NCBI GenBank assembly: GCA_037444575.1
Contig: JBBIME010000011.1
Coordinates: 62,001-126,000, forward strand
From: Bacteriovorax sp037444575
GTDB taxonomy: Bacteria; Bdellovibrionota; Bacteriovoracia; Bacteriovoracales; Bacteriovoracaceae
Direction: 5' to 3'
DNA length: 64,000 nucleotides
A program made the translations under genes and the position numbers. Under the pieces are notes generated by a model. That model did no database searches, was not told where the DNA came from, and saw only the letters and a program-made list of their open reading frames with translations. Below, one piece after another: positions 1 to 9,110 of this stretch. How positions within the stretch are numbered: position 1 is the first letter of the stretch; each line of letters starts with the position of its first letter.

Positions 1-624
1 AATACCATCGACAACATTATCTTTTGTTAAAGCGACAAAACATTTTCTGTCACCTGGAATTTCTTCAAAAGTCATCCCATGAAGAAAACCTGAAAGTGAA
101 ACAAAAGATTGAGCTTCCCAAAGCTCTTTTACTTCATTGAGTGTTGCAAGTTTTTCTTTGTCTTTAACGACATCAGTTAGTTTCCATTCTTCAACTCTAA
201 GACCACTTTTAATGGCCTGATTTCTTCCAACTCTAACTTTTCTTCCAGCGTGCCCTGTTGGTTTAATGTCTGAGAGATTTACCCAAGGCTCTTTTCCAAT
301 TTGAAAACTAGCATAACCTAAATTAGCTAATGACTTAGCAAATGGAGTATTGATTGCAACAAAAGCAATTGTTCCACTTTGGAAGAAAGACTGAAGATCC
401 TCTAGCGCAAGAGTAAGTGAAGCTTCATCTGCAGGTTTATCCAGAGGAGGAAGAGGCTCAAGGGCCACGAGATTAACACCTAGCTCTTTAGTAACTCCAA
501 AAATCCAACCATTGCTTGATTCAAGAAATTTAAGATCAGACCAAAGCCATATATAGTGTGATGAATTGTAGGCCTGTTTTTTTAACCGACTATACAGCTC
601 CTCAGTATTAACCAATTTCATCAT
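1..624 (-). CDS. DUF2156 / MprF C-terminal-like protein (partial)
   Basis: The gene runs off the left edge; 208 N-terminal codons are present. The start is the ATG at 624, six bases after a GAGGAG ribosome-binding site; a second ATG follows directly. The translation contains a GKEPWVNLSD stretch followed by GHAGRKVRVGRNQA and a GLRVEEW stretch, which I recognise as the phosphatidylglycerol lysyltransferase C-terminal (DUF2156) family with its acyl-CoA N-acyltransferase-like fold. Members transfer aminoacyl groups to lipids or are uncharacterised. No membrane domain is seen at the N-terminus, so this is probably a stand-alone soluble DUF2156 protein rather than full-length MprF. The substrate cannot be inferred. 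It is divergent from the NHL-lipoprotein operon. Confidence 0.7.
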   Translation of the reverse strand, partial: MMKLVNTEELYSRLKKQAYNSSHYIWLWSDLKFLESSNGWIFGVTKELGVNLVALEPLPPLDKPADEASLTLALEDLQSFFQSGTIAFVAINTPFAKSLANLGYASFQIGKEPWVNLSDIKPTGHAGRKVRVGRNQAIKSGLRVEEWKLTDVVKDKEKLATLNEVKELWEAQSFVSLSGFLHGMTFEEIPGDRKCFVALTKDNVVDGI

Positions 625-843
625 GACGACTCCTCATATATATCCATAAAAATTTAAAATTACTTTTTGAAATATCTCTTTAGGCCAACAGAGATGTCTC
701 TATCTCTATCGGTGTAGGTTTTGATTGGTTTAATAATTTATTCACTTCAACTTACGTTCTGCATCCAATCAAAAAATTGATACTTAAAAGTATTTTAAAC
801 TTTGTAATGATAAAGCCTAGCAATAAAAATAGGGAATAAAAAT

Positions 844-972
844 ATGGCAAATAATTCTGAATATTTGGATTTGGTTTTTTTATTGATAGCTCACGGAAAT
901 TACATGGTCATTACATCATTGGCAAATTTAACGGGGCACTTAGTGAATAAGAGGCTATTATTACAAAATTAA
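844..972 (+). CDS. possible small protein, 42 aa
   Basis: An ATG-started ORF lies eight bases after an AGGGA ribosome-binding-site-like sequence at 831-835. The predicted peptide starts MANNSEYLDL and is moderately hydrophobic in its first half (VFLLIA). I do not recognise it. Support is only the ribosome-binding site and position, so it may be a chance ORF in the operon leader region. Confidence 0.25.
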   Translation: MANNSEYLDLVFLLIAHGNYMVITSLANLTGHLVNKRLLLQN

Positions 973-1046
973 TTGAATCATTACAAAACGATTACATTGA
1001 AAAAAACACCAAAAATCACTAGCTAATAATCTTAATAAAAAGTTAA

Positions 1047-1074
1047 TTTACGCTCTGCGAATTCACTATATAAT
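1047..1074 (+). promoter_or_regulatory. promoter of the NHL operon, likely leaderless
   Basis: TTTACG at 1047-1052 and TATAAT at 1069-1074 are separated by 16 bp. The -10 box ends only 7 nt before the ATG, so transcription should start at or next to the start codon. No Shine-Dalgarno sequence is visible, which agrees with a leaderless mRNA. The same 7-nt geometry recurs at umuD, tumE and the last gene in the window. Confidence 0.5.
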
Positions 1075-1081
1075 AGCAAAG

Positions 1082-2866
1082 ATGAATAGAGTTATTAACC
1101 TCATATTATTGAATGTCATTTTGCTGGTCGGTTGTGTTCCGAAGTCCAATCAAGATGACCTTCCTGATCCAGCACCAGAAACTAGTGGGGTCAATGCTTC
1201 AATTGTATTGGGAAATACAGCTACGTTAAATTTGAACTTCGTAAGCTCTGTCCAAGTAGACTCAAAAGATAATTTATATTTACTTGATTCAGTCAATAAT
1301 CAGGTTGTGGTTTATGATTCGACTGGAAGTTTGCTTTTAAGTTTTGGAAGTCAGGGGAGTGCTCCTGGCGGATTTACTAATGCAAAAGATTTAACAGTCG
1401 ATTCCTCTGGAAATATTTACGTCTCTGATAACGGCAACAATCGTGTTGAAATTTTCAATTCTTCAGGAATTTTTCTTTCCACTTTTGATAGCAGTGGATC
1501 TCCTGCTGGAAAACTCTCAAATCCCAGAGGTGTTGCCCTGGACTCAATTGGAAATATTTACGTTGTTGATACCGGCAATAATATCATTCAAGTATTTAAT
1601 CCGTCGGGCATTTATCTTTTTAGTTTCGGTGGAGCTGGCACAACTCCAGGTCTTTTCAATGCACCCATAGGTGTAGCGATTGATATGTCTGGAAATATTT
1701 ATGTTAGCGATAGCGGTAACGGACGCATTCAGAAATTTAATTCAACAGGTACATTTTTAACAAGCTTTGGAAGTGCAGGAAGTGGAAACTTGCAATTTAA
1801 TAGTCCTGCAGGAATTTCGGTAGATTCAGCAGGAAAAATATATGTGGCAGATCTTGGAAATAACCGCATTCAAATTATGGATGCCAATGGAAATTTTGTT
1901 AAGGCCTATGGAACTCTAGGGACAAATACTAATCAGTTTAATTCTCCAAGCAGCATCGTTTTAAATAGTGTAGGTCACATATTTATTGCGGACTCGAAAA
2001 ATTATCGCGTTCAAGAATACGATTTAAATTTTAATTATATTTCCAATATCGCAACGACAGGTGTGACAAATAACTTGTTTAATTCACCGAGAGGAGTTTC
2101 TGTAGATAGTTCAGGAAATATTTATGTAACTGATTCTGGTAATAACAGAATTCAAAAATTCGATAAAAATTATAATTTTGTTTCTTCTTTTGGTAGTCCA
2201 GGAACTGCAAGTGGACAATTGAGTAAGCCAAAGAACACTGTTGTTGATTCTGCTGGTAATCTATATGTGGCAGATGCAGGAAATAATAGAATTCAAAAAT
2301 TTGATTTAAATGGAAACTTCCTTCTGGCATTTGGAACTCTTGGGGCAGGCAATGGACAATTTAATAATCCTGGAGCAATTGCTTTAGACTCCAACGGAAA
2401 TATTTACGTTGGCGACTCCAAAAATAATAGAGTCCAAAAATTCGATGCAAATGGAAATTTTCTTTTAACTTTCGGAACACTAGGAAGTGGAAATGGACAA
2501 TTTGCTTGGATTTCTGCCATTGCCATAGATTCCTCCAATAATATTTATGTGAGTGAAGGAACTACAAATCATCGTTTCCAAAAATTTGATTCAAATGGGG
2601 CGTTCCTGGCATCATTTGGAAGCACGAATCTTATCGCTCCAAAAGGGATTGCCTTAGATAGTACAGGCAATATTTATGTGGCCGATAAAAGCTTGAATAA
2701 AATTCTCGTTTTCGATACTAATGGATCTCTTATTTCAACTCTTGGCAACGGACAGGGGGTTGATGTAGGCTATCTTAATTCACCTGATGGAATTGCCTTA
2801 GATAGCTCTAACGATATCTTAATCAGCGATGGATTAAATAATCGGATCCAAAAGTTTAACCCATGA
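1082..2866 (+). CDS. NHL-repeat lipoprotein
   Basis: The first 18 residues form a lipoprotein signal peptide ending in the lipobox LVGC, so Cys18 should be lipidated and the mature protein anchored in the envelope. The rest is about eleven NHL repeats of roughly 47 residues, each with a core like GNIYVADSGNNRIQKFD followed by FGS and a Gly-rich turn. NHL repeats build closed beta-propellers that bind protein, RNA or glycan. Eleven repeats would exceed one six-bladed propeller, so two propellers are possible. The 3' end overlaps the next gene by four bases (ATGA), so the two are translationally coupled. The specific ligand is unknown. Confidence 0.85.
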   Translation: MNRVINLILLNVILLVGCVPKSNQDDLPDPAPETSGVNASIVLGNTATLNLNFVSSVQVDSKDNLYLLDSVNNQVVVYDSTGSLLLSFGSQGSAPGGFTNAKDLTVDSSGNIYVSDNGNNRVEIFNSSGIFLSTFDSSGSPAGKLSNPRGVALDSIGNIYVVDTGNNIIQVFNPSGIYLFSFGGAGTTPGLFNAPIGVAIDMSGNIYVSDSGNGRIQKFNSTGTFLTSFGSAGSGNLQFNSPAGISVDSAGKIYVADLGNNRIQIMDANGNFVKAYGTLGTNTNQFNSPSSIVLNSVGHIFIADSKNYRVQEYDLNFNYISNIATTGVTNNLFNSPRGVSVDSSGNIYVTDSGNNRIQKFDKNYNFVSSFGSPGTASGQLSKPKNTVVDSAGNLYVADAGNNRIQKFDLNGNFLLAFGTLGAGNGQFNNPGAIALDSNGNIYVGDSKNNRVQKFDANGNFLLTFGTLGSGNGQFAWISAIAIDSSNNIYVSEGTTNHRFQKFDSNGAFLASFGSTNLIAPKGIALDSTGNIYVADKSLNKILVFDTNGSLISTLGNGQGVDVGYLNSPDGIALDSSNDILISDGLNNRIQKFNP

Positions 2867-3651
2867 AAAAATTTATTGCGGCCATTTTCCTTTTAATTCT
2901 CCCAACACTTCGGGCGAATGCAAAAGATTTGGTTCAAAGTCCATATACTGATGTAGTCGAAAAAGTATCAGAAAAAGAAATCCTGGAGCTTGGAAGAAAA
3001 TACAACACAAAGGCGGATGGCAAAATCCAACTGACTTGTCTTGAGACTTCTGAAAATAATCTCTATATCGGTCTTTGGCATAGCTTAACGATCAATTCTA
3101 ATTTAAAAGATACAGCACTTATCCTTGAGGACTTCGAAAAATACCCTGAGGTCTTTGATGGAATTGTGAACTCAAAAGTTATAAAAAAATCGGACTCAAA
3201 TTTTTGGCTTGTGGAATTTGAAAATAAGTCCCCAGTTTTTTTTCTGCCTAATATTCGTTATCAGATGGAATACAAAATGCAGACAGTTCAAAATGGAAAG
3301 CTGTATAAATACCATCTATCGAATCTTTATTCTCAAAATAGCATAACTTATTCAGATGGTCTGATTCTTTTAAAAGAAGAAAAGGGCATAACCAAATTTT
3401 ACGAATTGGATTTTTTTAATGCTAACTGGGGAATTGCTGGAAATCTTGCAGGGGCAAATATCTGGAGTGATTCAATAAAAGAACTGGCAATCTCAGATGT
3501 TGAATTGAAAGTGAAAGCGGAAAATCTTAAACTTTCCTCTGATGAGAAAAAAGAAAAAATGGAATCATTTTTAAAAGAGGCTGTAAAAGAACAGTTGTTT
3601 GAAAAATGTATAAAAGATAAAATTAATTCTAAAAAATTTTTTAATAAATAA
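2863..3651 (+). CDS. exported SRPBCC (START/cyclase-like) protein
   Basis: Residues 1-20 are a Sec signal peptide (MKKFIAAIFLLILPTLRANA), so the protein is periplasmic or surface exposed. From about residue 65 to 190 it resembles the SRPBCC/polyketide-cyclase fold: a LILEDFEKYPEVFDGIVNSK segment, then VIKKSD and a strand-rich region. This family forms a hydrophobic cavity that binds lipids or other small hydrophobic ligands. The C-terminal 60 residues are Lys/Glu-rich and helical. It is coupled to the NHL lipoprotein by an ATGA overlap, suggesting joint work at the envelope. The fold call rests on motif resemblance only. Confidence 0.55.
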   Translation: MKKFIAAIFLLILPTLRANAKDLVQSPYTDVVEKVSEKEILELGRKYNTKADGKIQLTCLETSENNLYIGLWHSLTINSNLKDTALILEDFEKYPEVFDGIVNSKVIKKSDSNFWLVEFENKSPVFFLPNIRYQMEYKMQTVQNGKLYKYHLSNLYSQNSITYSDGLILLKEEKGITKFYELDFFNANWGIAGNLAGANIWSDSIKELAISDVELKVKAENLKLSSDEKKEKMESFLKEAVKEQLFEKCIKDKINSKKFFNK

Positions 3652-3663
3652 TATTTGGACGTC

Positions 3664-4485
3664 ATGAAAAAGAAAATTATCTGCCTTGTTCTCTTTACTG
3701 TTACTGCCTCTCAATCCTTTGGAAGCATCATTTTTCATCCTGAAAAGAAAGGACATCTCTTTCAGACTTTCTCTCTTTTTACAGAAGAGGGTCAGACAGC
3801 TATGTACCATCAGGATGCCTCTAGATATTGGGGGGAAATAGGATCGAGAATTACTCTTTTTGATGTAGACTCAATATGGGGTAAACCACAGTTTGTAATC
3901 GATGCTGGAATTCAGGCATCAATGCGCAACCAAGGAAAGGAATTTAATACAGATACGATTGATGTGAGAATAGGTATCTCTGGCCTTTTCACAATCGATA
4001 GCAATACTCGTTTAATGGTTTCAGTTTCACATCTATCAGGACATGCGCTTGAAGATATTCCAGATAAAGATTTAGTTCCACTTAATGTTGGCGATGAAAC
4101 TATCAAATTTAGATTGATTCGAGACCATGAAAAAAAATTTAGATATGGTGGAAGCTTAAAGTATGTTTTTGGGCATGAAGGTGTAATAAAAAAATTAAAT
4201 GCCGATCAGTTTCTTGAATGGCTTCCACTGAGTGAGAGAAATTCAATTCACGAATCAACTCCTTATGTGGCCTTAGGATTTGAAGAAAATGGTTTTGATA
4301 AATATGCTCTTACATCTCATGTGCAGACTGGTCTTTATTGGGGAAGTCACATGGGGGAAACTCATGACGAAATCCTTCGCCTAAGTTTAGGTGCCTATAC
4401 AGGAATGGATCCTCGTCAGAAGTATTCCCACTATAAACACACTAAAAAAACTTTTGGTTATTTAGGACTCGCGTACGAATATTAA
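3664..4485 (+). CDS. predicted outer-membrane protein, DUF1207-like
   Basis: The frame opens at a TTG at 3655, but the ATG three codons later gives a cleaner signal peptide (MKKKIICLVLFTVTASQSFG), so I place the start there. The mature part has alternating hydrophobic strands with aromatic residues and the patterns DVRIGISGLFTI and VSVSHLSGHALED, resembling DUF1207-type outer-membrane proteins. It ends in Tyr, common for barrel proteins. It is the third gene of the NHL/SRPBCC operon and may be the outer-membrane component of that set. The function is unknown. Confidence 0.5.
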   Translation: MKKKIICLVLFTVTASQSFGSIIFHPEKKGHLFQTFSLFTEEGQTAMYHQDASRYWGEIGSRITLFDVDSIWGKPQFVIDAGIQASMRNQGKEFNTDTIDVRIGISGLFTIDSNTRLMVSVSHLSGHALEDIPDKDLVPLNVGDETIKFRLIRDHEKKFRYGGSLKYVFGHEGVIKKLNADQFLEWLPLSERNSIHESTPYVALGFEENGFDKYALTSHVQTGLYWGSHMGETHDEILRLSLGAYTGMDPRQKYSHYKHTKKTFGYLGLAYEY

Positions 4486-5535
4486 TTAGTACGTGAAATT
4501 AAATTTTACTCCAACTGGAGGGGCTTGGGCCTGAGAGTTCAAAGTTAATAGAAACGATTCTACTCCTAAGGCAACGACTCCCCAAAAATGAACAGCATTT
4601 CCATAAGCGAGATTTCCATCGTTTTTATAGGCAAGCGTCCCTTGGTATAATCCTGAGATAAAAGCACTCGGCCAGCCATCCTGACTGTGAGAGAGCGCAA
4701 AGATAAGAGAACTCATCGGGACAGCGAAATAGGGAGATCGGACCATATAGTAAAATTCATTTTGAATAAATCCGCGAAAGAAAGTCTCTTCAGGTGCCGC
4801 ACTTCCAAAGGGGTACATCACCATCTGATCAAATCCTAGAAATGCTTTGGATCTGTTATTTAGTGGCGTAATCTCTCCTTGGAGCTGATTAATTTCACTT
4901 CGATAGTCGAAATAGACAAAGGCAGTGGTGAGGGCAATCGGAATATAGACCCAAGGACTAGAGAGAACTTCCCAGCGAAAAGGGTCCTTGAGCATTTCCT
5001 TGGCACTTCGTTGATCTATTCCTTGCCCAAGATCTCCTCCCTCAAGGTTTAATTGATCGCGATAGGCAAAGAAAGTATTCATGAGATGGTATTTTAGCCC
5101 AAACTCTTGAAGAACAGCTGCTGTAAGCGGTTTGGTAGCATCATGCTTACTATAATCTGTTGCTGTGTTAACAGATGTAGTTGTTTTAGTTCGATATTGA
5201 ATACATTTCTTTTTTATGGGGTCATATCTCACGCAATAAGATTGTCTGTGTCTCGTGGTAAACGTGTACGTACCAACTGATGGGTAATCGATAGGAGTTC
5301 CATCCAGAGTCAATGAACTATCTGGTGACATGGAGTAACCAAGACTAAAAGATCCAACTTCGAGAGCGGCCTCTTTGACTGCGTCTCCATATTCTTCTCT
5401 TATAAATCTTCCGCTCCCTGGAATAAACATATTCGTCCATCCAATCGCGTGAAAATTAGCATACGCACCCTCTGTACTGGCCAGAAAGAGAGTAAAGCAA
5501 AGAAGGAAATGAATGAGCGCTCTGAGTGATTTCAT
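4486..5535 (-). CDS. CPBP-family intramembrane metalloprotease
   Basis: A signal peptide of about 26 residues is followed by a soluble region with a Lys/Cys-rich insert (about 95-120) and then membrane segments. The CPBP (CAAX protease and bacteriocin-processing) motifs are present in order: E249-E250 with R254 in PEETFFRGF, H283 in FALSHSQ, and N313 with H316. These residues form the predicted active site of Rce1/CPBP proteases, which cleave within or near the membrane. The signal peptide and the soluble N-terminal half are not typical of the family. It converges with the preceding operon and abuts its stop codon. The substrate is unknown. Confidence 0.75.
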   Translation of the reverse strand: MKSLRALIHFLLCFTLFLASTEGAYANFHAIGWTNMFIPGSGRFIREEYGDAVKEAALEVGSFSLGYSMSPDSSLTLDGTPIDYPSVGTYTFTTRHRQSYCVRYDPIKKKCIQYRTKTTTSVNTATDYSKHDATKPLTAAVLQEFGLKYHLMNTFFAYRDQLNLEGGDLGQGIDQRSAKEMLKDPFRWEVLSSPWVYIPIALTTAFVYFDYRSEINQLQGEITPLNNRSKAFLGFDQMVMYPFGSAAPEETFFRGFIQNEFYYMVRSPYFAVPMSSLIFALSHSQDGWPSAFISGLYQGTLAYKNDGNLAYGNAVHFWGVVALGVESFLLTLNSQAQAPPVGVKFNFTY

Positions 5536-5727
5536 TCAGATTATATCCATAGTATTTTCAAATGATTTCATTGTACGCAAAATGAGAAATGCTGGGAATT
5601 AATTTTATCTTAATGTAATGAAACTTTAAAAAAATTGCAGAGCGTAATCTTTTCTTACAACTTCCAACAACAATTGAAGGAGTCTAACAAATTAGATCTA
5701 ATAACAGAGTTAATTTTTGGAGGTCTT

Positions 5728-7416
5728 ATGCTTTTAGGAGCAATACTTTTTAGTTTCCTGTCTTTTAATGCTCATGCAGACTACACGCCTTATACGGCCG
5801 ACTGGTCTGAAAATGCAGTCATCCCTCCAGGAACAAATAGGGCCAATATTTATAATCTCGATCCTGTGACGTTAGAGCAAATGAAAATGGAAGGCTATAA
5901 GCATGCGATGAAATATCCTGTGACAGTTACTGGCCTTCTTATTCCTTATCGTCCTCTGCTAAATTTTTTTAAAGATGGTGATAGTCCTCTAAAAAAAATA
6001 ATTCTTCAGTTAGAGAAAAGTGTCTCAGGATTTAAGACTGAAGCTGAACTCTATGAATGGCTTGGGCTTAATAAATTTAATCCAGATACAGCGACAGGTA
6101 TTTATAAAATGCCTTATCCTAATGGGAAAAGAGATCAGTTTTATGTCGGTGCTGGTCTTATTAAGACGAAAGATGGAAGTGAAGGACTTACTTTTAGCTG
6201 CTTTACTTGTCACTCTGCAAATCTTTTTGGAACAACGGTTATTGGTCTGACAAACAAGCGCTCTCATGCCAATAGATTTTTCCATATGGCCCGAGGAATA
6301 GTTCCCTATATTCCGAATGGAATTTTTAAAGCAAACACCAAAGCAACTGATGGTGAAATGAGTATGTTTACTCGAACGAAAAAAAATCTCGTGTCGGTTG
6401 GATCGAAAAATCCTCAGGTCTTAGGTCTTGATACATCTCTTCCTCAAGTGGCACTTTCTCTTTCTTTAAGAAATGACGATGAATACGCTTCGAAGTCAAA
6501 ATTCTATGAACGATTCCCTCGCGAAAATGAACTAGAAAATTTTGTAGCTGACTCAAAAGCACTTCCATGGTGGAACTTAAAATATAAAACACATTGGCTA
6601 GCTGATGGATCAGTTGTAGCTGGAAACCCAATCTTCACGAATTTTTTATGGAATGAGATTGGTCGCGGGACTGATCTGGTTGAATTGGAAGATTGGATGA
6701 AGAACAACAGAAAGACGATTGATGAAGTCACTGTTGCCGCTTTTGCAACGGAAGCCCCTCGCTACACGGATTTTTTCCCGGCAAAATCAATTGATCTTGA
6801 ACGAGCAAAAAAAGGTGAACAAATTTTTGCTAACCGTTGCCAGAAATGTCATGGGGAGTACCAAAAAGCTTGGAGTGCTCCAAATGCTTCTGAGCTTAGT
6901 GATGTGGAAATTTTAGCGACAACTAAGGTGATTTATCACGAGAAGACTCCCGTTAAAGATGTTGGAACGGACTCTCATAGAAGAGAGGGTGTTAAGGCCT
7001 TTGCTGATGCTTTAAATAATCTTTCAATCTCAAAGTATATGAAGACGACAGTCATTCCTCAAGATGGCTATGTTCCACCTCCGCTAGTTGGAATTTGGGC
7101 GCGCTATCCGTATCTTCACAATAACTCTATTCCTAATCTTTGTGCACTTTTAACCAGACCAGAAGAAAGACCGAAGTCTTTTGTTCAAGGGCCAGCAGTT
7201 AATAAAGAGACGGACTATGATCAAGAGTGTGTAGGCTATCCTGTCGGTGGTAAGATTCCAAAAGAGTGGTTTAAAGACAAAGAGGCTATTTACTACGCTG
7301 GAAAACCAGGTCTATCAAATAAAGGACACACTAAGGCCTTTCTGGGAGAAAATGGGGAAGAGCTTCTGACTTCAGATGATAAGAAAAACTTGATACATTT
7401 CCTAAAGACGCTTTAG
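5728..7416 (+). CDS. di-heme c-type cytochrome, RoxA / cytochrome-c-peroxidase-like
   Basis: The open frame extends further upstream, but the ATG at 5728 has a GGAGG ribosome-binding site at 5719-5723 and starts a good signal peptide (MLLGAILFSFLSFNAHA). Two heme c motifs are present, CFTCH near residue 157 and CQKCH near residue 371. A YLHNNSIPNL segment near residue 462 matches the YLHNGSVPTL stretch of RoxA-type rubber oxygenases and related di-heme peroxidases. The length of about 560 aa also fits RoxA-like proteins rather than short CcpA peroxidases. It is probably periplasmic and acts on peroxide or on an unsaturated organic substrate. No partner gene is adjacent. Confidence 0.75.
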   Translation: MLLGAILFSFLSFNAHADYTPYTADWSENAVIPPGTNRANIYNLDPVTLEQMKMEGYKHAMKYPVTVTGLLIPYRPLLNFFKDGDSPLKKIILQLEKSVSGFKTEAELYEWLGLNKFNPDTATGIYKMPYPNGKRDQFYVGAGLIKTKDGSEGLTFSCFTCHSANLFGTTVIGLTNKRSHANRFFHMARGIVPYIPNGIFKANTKATDGEMSMFTRTKKNLVSVGSKNPQVLGLDTSLPQVALSLSLRNDDEYASKSKFYERFPRENELENFVADSKALPWWNLKYKTHWLADGSVVAGNPIFTNFLWNEIGRGTDLVELEDWMKNNRKTIDEVTVAAFATEAPRYTDFFPAKSIDLERAKKGEQIFANRCQKCHGEYQKAWSAPNASELSDVEILATTKVIYHEKTPVKDVGTDSHRREGVKAFADALNNLSISKYMKTTVIPQDGYVPPPLVGIWARYPYLHNNSIPNLCALLTRPEERPKSFVQGPAVNKETDYDQECVGYPVGGKIPKEWFKDKEAIYYAGKPGLSNKGHTKAFLGENGEELLTSDDKKNLIHFLKTL

Positions 7417-7979
7417 GTTTTGTGTTTTAAGGCGATATAAATTTCCCTACCGATCCAAGCATCGGTAGCGGCATAAAGTTTTTGATCGTTTTTTAAAGTG
7501 TGCGATTCCCAGTTGGAGAGCTTTGCTCTTTTTGAGAGTGTAAGGTCTAAAACTTCTTCAGTCATTCCTTTGAGACCAAAACTTTTAAGATTATATGTTT
7601 TAGCTAGATCAGCTAATTCAACAAAGCCTTTGGGAGTAAAAGGGAATAGTTTTTGAAGTCCTTTGATATCGTCTCTAATGGCCACGCCTATTTTGAAAAC
7701 TGATTCATCTTCAAAAAAATTCGTTAGGAGAGAGAACTCACTTAAGGTGTGAAGTCTAAAAAGAAGAGCATGATCAGGTGTGGCCAATTGCAGAAGTGAC
7801 ACTTGATAAGACTCGCCTTTTTTAAAAGCAGGTTTTGTTTCAGTGTCAAATCCGATTAAGGGCTCGCCCTTAATAAGCTCTAAGGCCGGTGCTATCTCAG
7901 CGTCATGATTAATCATGATAATTTCGCCAGGAAATTGGGCCTTAACAAAAGGAATAGGTTCGTCTATTTTATCATTCAT
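7413..7979 (-). CDS. 3'-5' exonuclease domain protein (WRN/RNase D-like)
   Basis: A single DEDD exonuclease domain spans the 188 residues. The exo I motif is GFDTET, exo II contains GVAIRDDIKGL, and exo III is YAATDAW, with the Tyr-x3-Asp spacing of DEDDy enzymes. There is no HRDC or helicase domain. The length matches small stand-alone exonucleases related to the WRN exonuclease and RNase D. The substrate may be DNA or RNA. The 3' end overlaps the end of the cytochrome gene by four bases. Confidence 0.85.
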   Translation of the reverse strand: MNDKIDEPIPFVKAQFPGEIIMINHDAEIAPALELIKGEPLIGFDTETKPAFKKGESYQVSLLQLATPDHALLFRLHTLSEFSLLTNFFEDESVFKIGVAIRDDIKGLQKLFPFTPKGFVELADLAKTYNLKSFGLKGMTEEVLDLTLSKRAKLSNWESHTLKNDQKLYAATDAWIGREIYIALKHKT

Positions 7980-8045
7980 TGTATTTTTACTTAAGACTTT
8001 GTACCATCAGTTGCATAGTATTTTAAGCTAAAAAGGATAAAAGCA

Positions 8046-8540
8046 ATGCCTTCTTTTGATTTAGTTTCAAAAACAGACATGATGGAAATGAAAAATGCCC
8101 TGCAAATGGCCCAAAAAGAGGTCAATTCCCGCTATGATTTTAAAGGGGCCGATGTAGGCTTTGAATTAAAAGAGGACAAGGCCATCGAGCTCAGAGCTCC
8201 GGATGAATATAAAATCAAAGCTGCCCTGGAAATTTTTAGAAACCAGATGGTGAAGAGAAATATCGGTCAGCGCTGTATTGATCCACAGAAGATCGAGCCG
8301 TCGGGAAACCGCATGCTCAAGCAACTCATCAATATCAAAAGCGGTATTGATAAAGACAAAGCAAGAGTCATTAACAAAATTATTAAAGACTCGGGCCTTA
8401 AGGTGCAATCTTCAATCTTGGACGATAAGATTCGTATCACCGGAAAAAAAATTGATGATCTTCAGGAAGCTTTCCAGATGCTCAGAACTAACAAAGAGGT
8501 CGACATCGAACTGCAAATGGAAAACATGAAGCGCGATTAA
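8046..8540 (+). CDS. yajQ: YajQ family nucleotide-binding protein
   Basis: The N-terminus MPSFDLVSKTDMMEMKNALQ and the motif NSRYDFKG are diagnostic of YajQ, and the length of 164 aa matches. YajQ proteins have two ferredoxin-like domains. Family members bind nucleic acid and, in Xanthomonas and Pseudomonas, cyclic di-GMP, acting as an effector that alters transcription. An AAGGA ribosome-binding site lies upstream. The next gene begins two bases after the stop, so they are probably co-transcribed. Confidence 0.95.
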   Translation: MPSFDLVSKTDMMEMKNALQMAQKEVNSRYDFKGADVGFELKEDKAIELRAPDEYKIKAALEIFRNQMVKRNIGQRCIDPQKIEPSGNRMLKQLINIKSGIDKDKARVINKIIKDSGLKVQSSILDDKIRITGKKIDDLQEAFQMLRTNKEVDIELQMENMKRD

Positions 8541-8542
8541 TT

Positions 8543-9109
8543 ATGAATAAAAAACGCTGGGGAATAGTTCTTGTTGTTGTCATCATTTCTTCTTGGATAG
8601 GTTACAGAGCTGTTCATGCTCCTGTTTCTCGCACAACTGTCGTAAGTGAGAGCGATTCTACTCAAAAGACTGATAAGAATACTCCAAGCAGTCTTAAGCT
8701 CAATTCAAAGAACTCAAAAGAAGATACGAAATCAAAAGAGCGCGAATTTACCGATGAAGATTTTAAAGAGTTCGATCAGATTGAAAAAAACTGGCTTAGT
8801 ACAGTTGAAGTGATTGTTGGAGAAAAAAATTATCCTCGCTATTTAGAGATGAGAAATAGAAATGAGCAGGAGAAAATGCAGGCGTACAAAGAATATCATG
8901 ATTACCTTAGACAAAAATATGGTGATACATTCTCCTATAATATTTCTGAAGATCAAAGCATTAGAGAAAAGCAAATTAATCAACGTTACTTAAAAGAGTT
9001 ACTGGAACTCATAGGCCCTGAAGCTTTTAAAAAATACACAGAAGCAAAAGATCAATTTAACGAAAACATGAGAAGAGAGAACAAAGAATCGATTCAAATG
9101 GAGTTCTAA
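8543..9109 (+). CDS. membrane-anchored coiled-coil protein of unknown function
   Basis: I do not recognise the family. An N-terminal hydrophobic segment (about residues 7-23) acts as a signal anchor or uncleaved signal peptide. A Ser/Thr/Lys-rich linker (35-65) follows, then a highly charged, probably helical or coiled-coil region to the end. There are no cysteines or catalytic motifs. It starts two bases after yajQ and ends one base before the Nudix gene, so it is the middle gene of a three-gene operon. Confidence 0.6.
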   Translation: MNKKRWGIVLVVVIISSWIGYRAVHAPVSRTTVVSESDSTQKTDKNTPSSLKLNSKNSKEDTKSKEREFTDEDFKEFDQIEKNWLSTVEVIVGEKNYPRYLEMRNRNEQEKMQAYKEYHDYLRQKYGDTFSYNISEDQSIREKQINQRYLKELLELIGPEAFKKYTEAKDQFNENMRRENKESIQMEF

Positions 9110-9110
9110 A

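Larger units (their letters stand above)
625..1081. other. divergent intergenic region
   Basis: This 457-bp AT-rich gap separates divergent genes. It holds an 8-bp inverted repeat, TTGATTGG near 720 with CCAATCAA near 767, and several ATTACA/TTACAAAA repeats between 898 and 995. It also contains a possible 42-codon ORF, listed separately, and the promoter of the NHL operon at its right end. I see no RNA gene. Confidence 0.6.
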
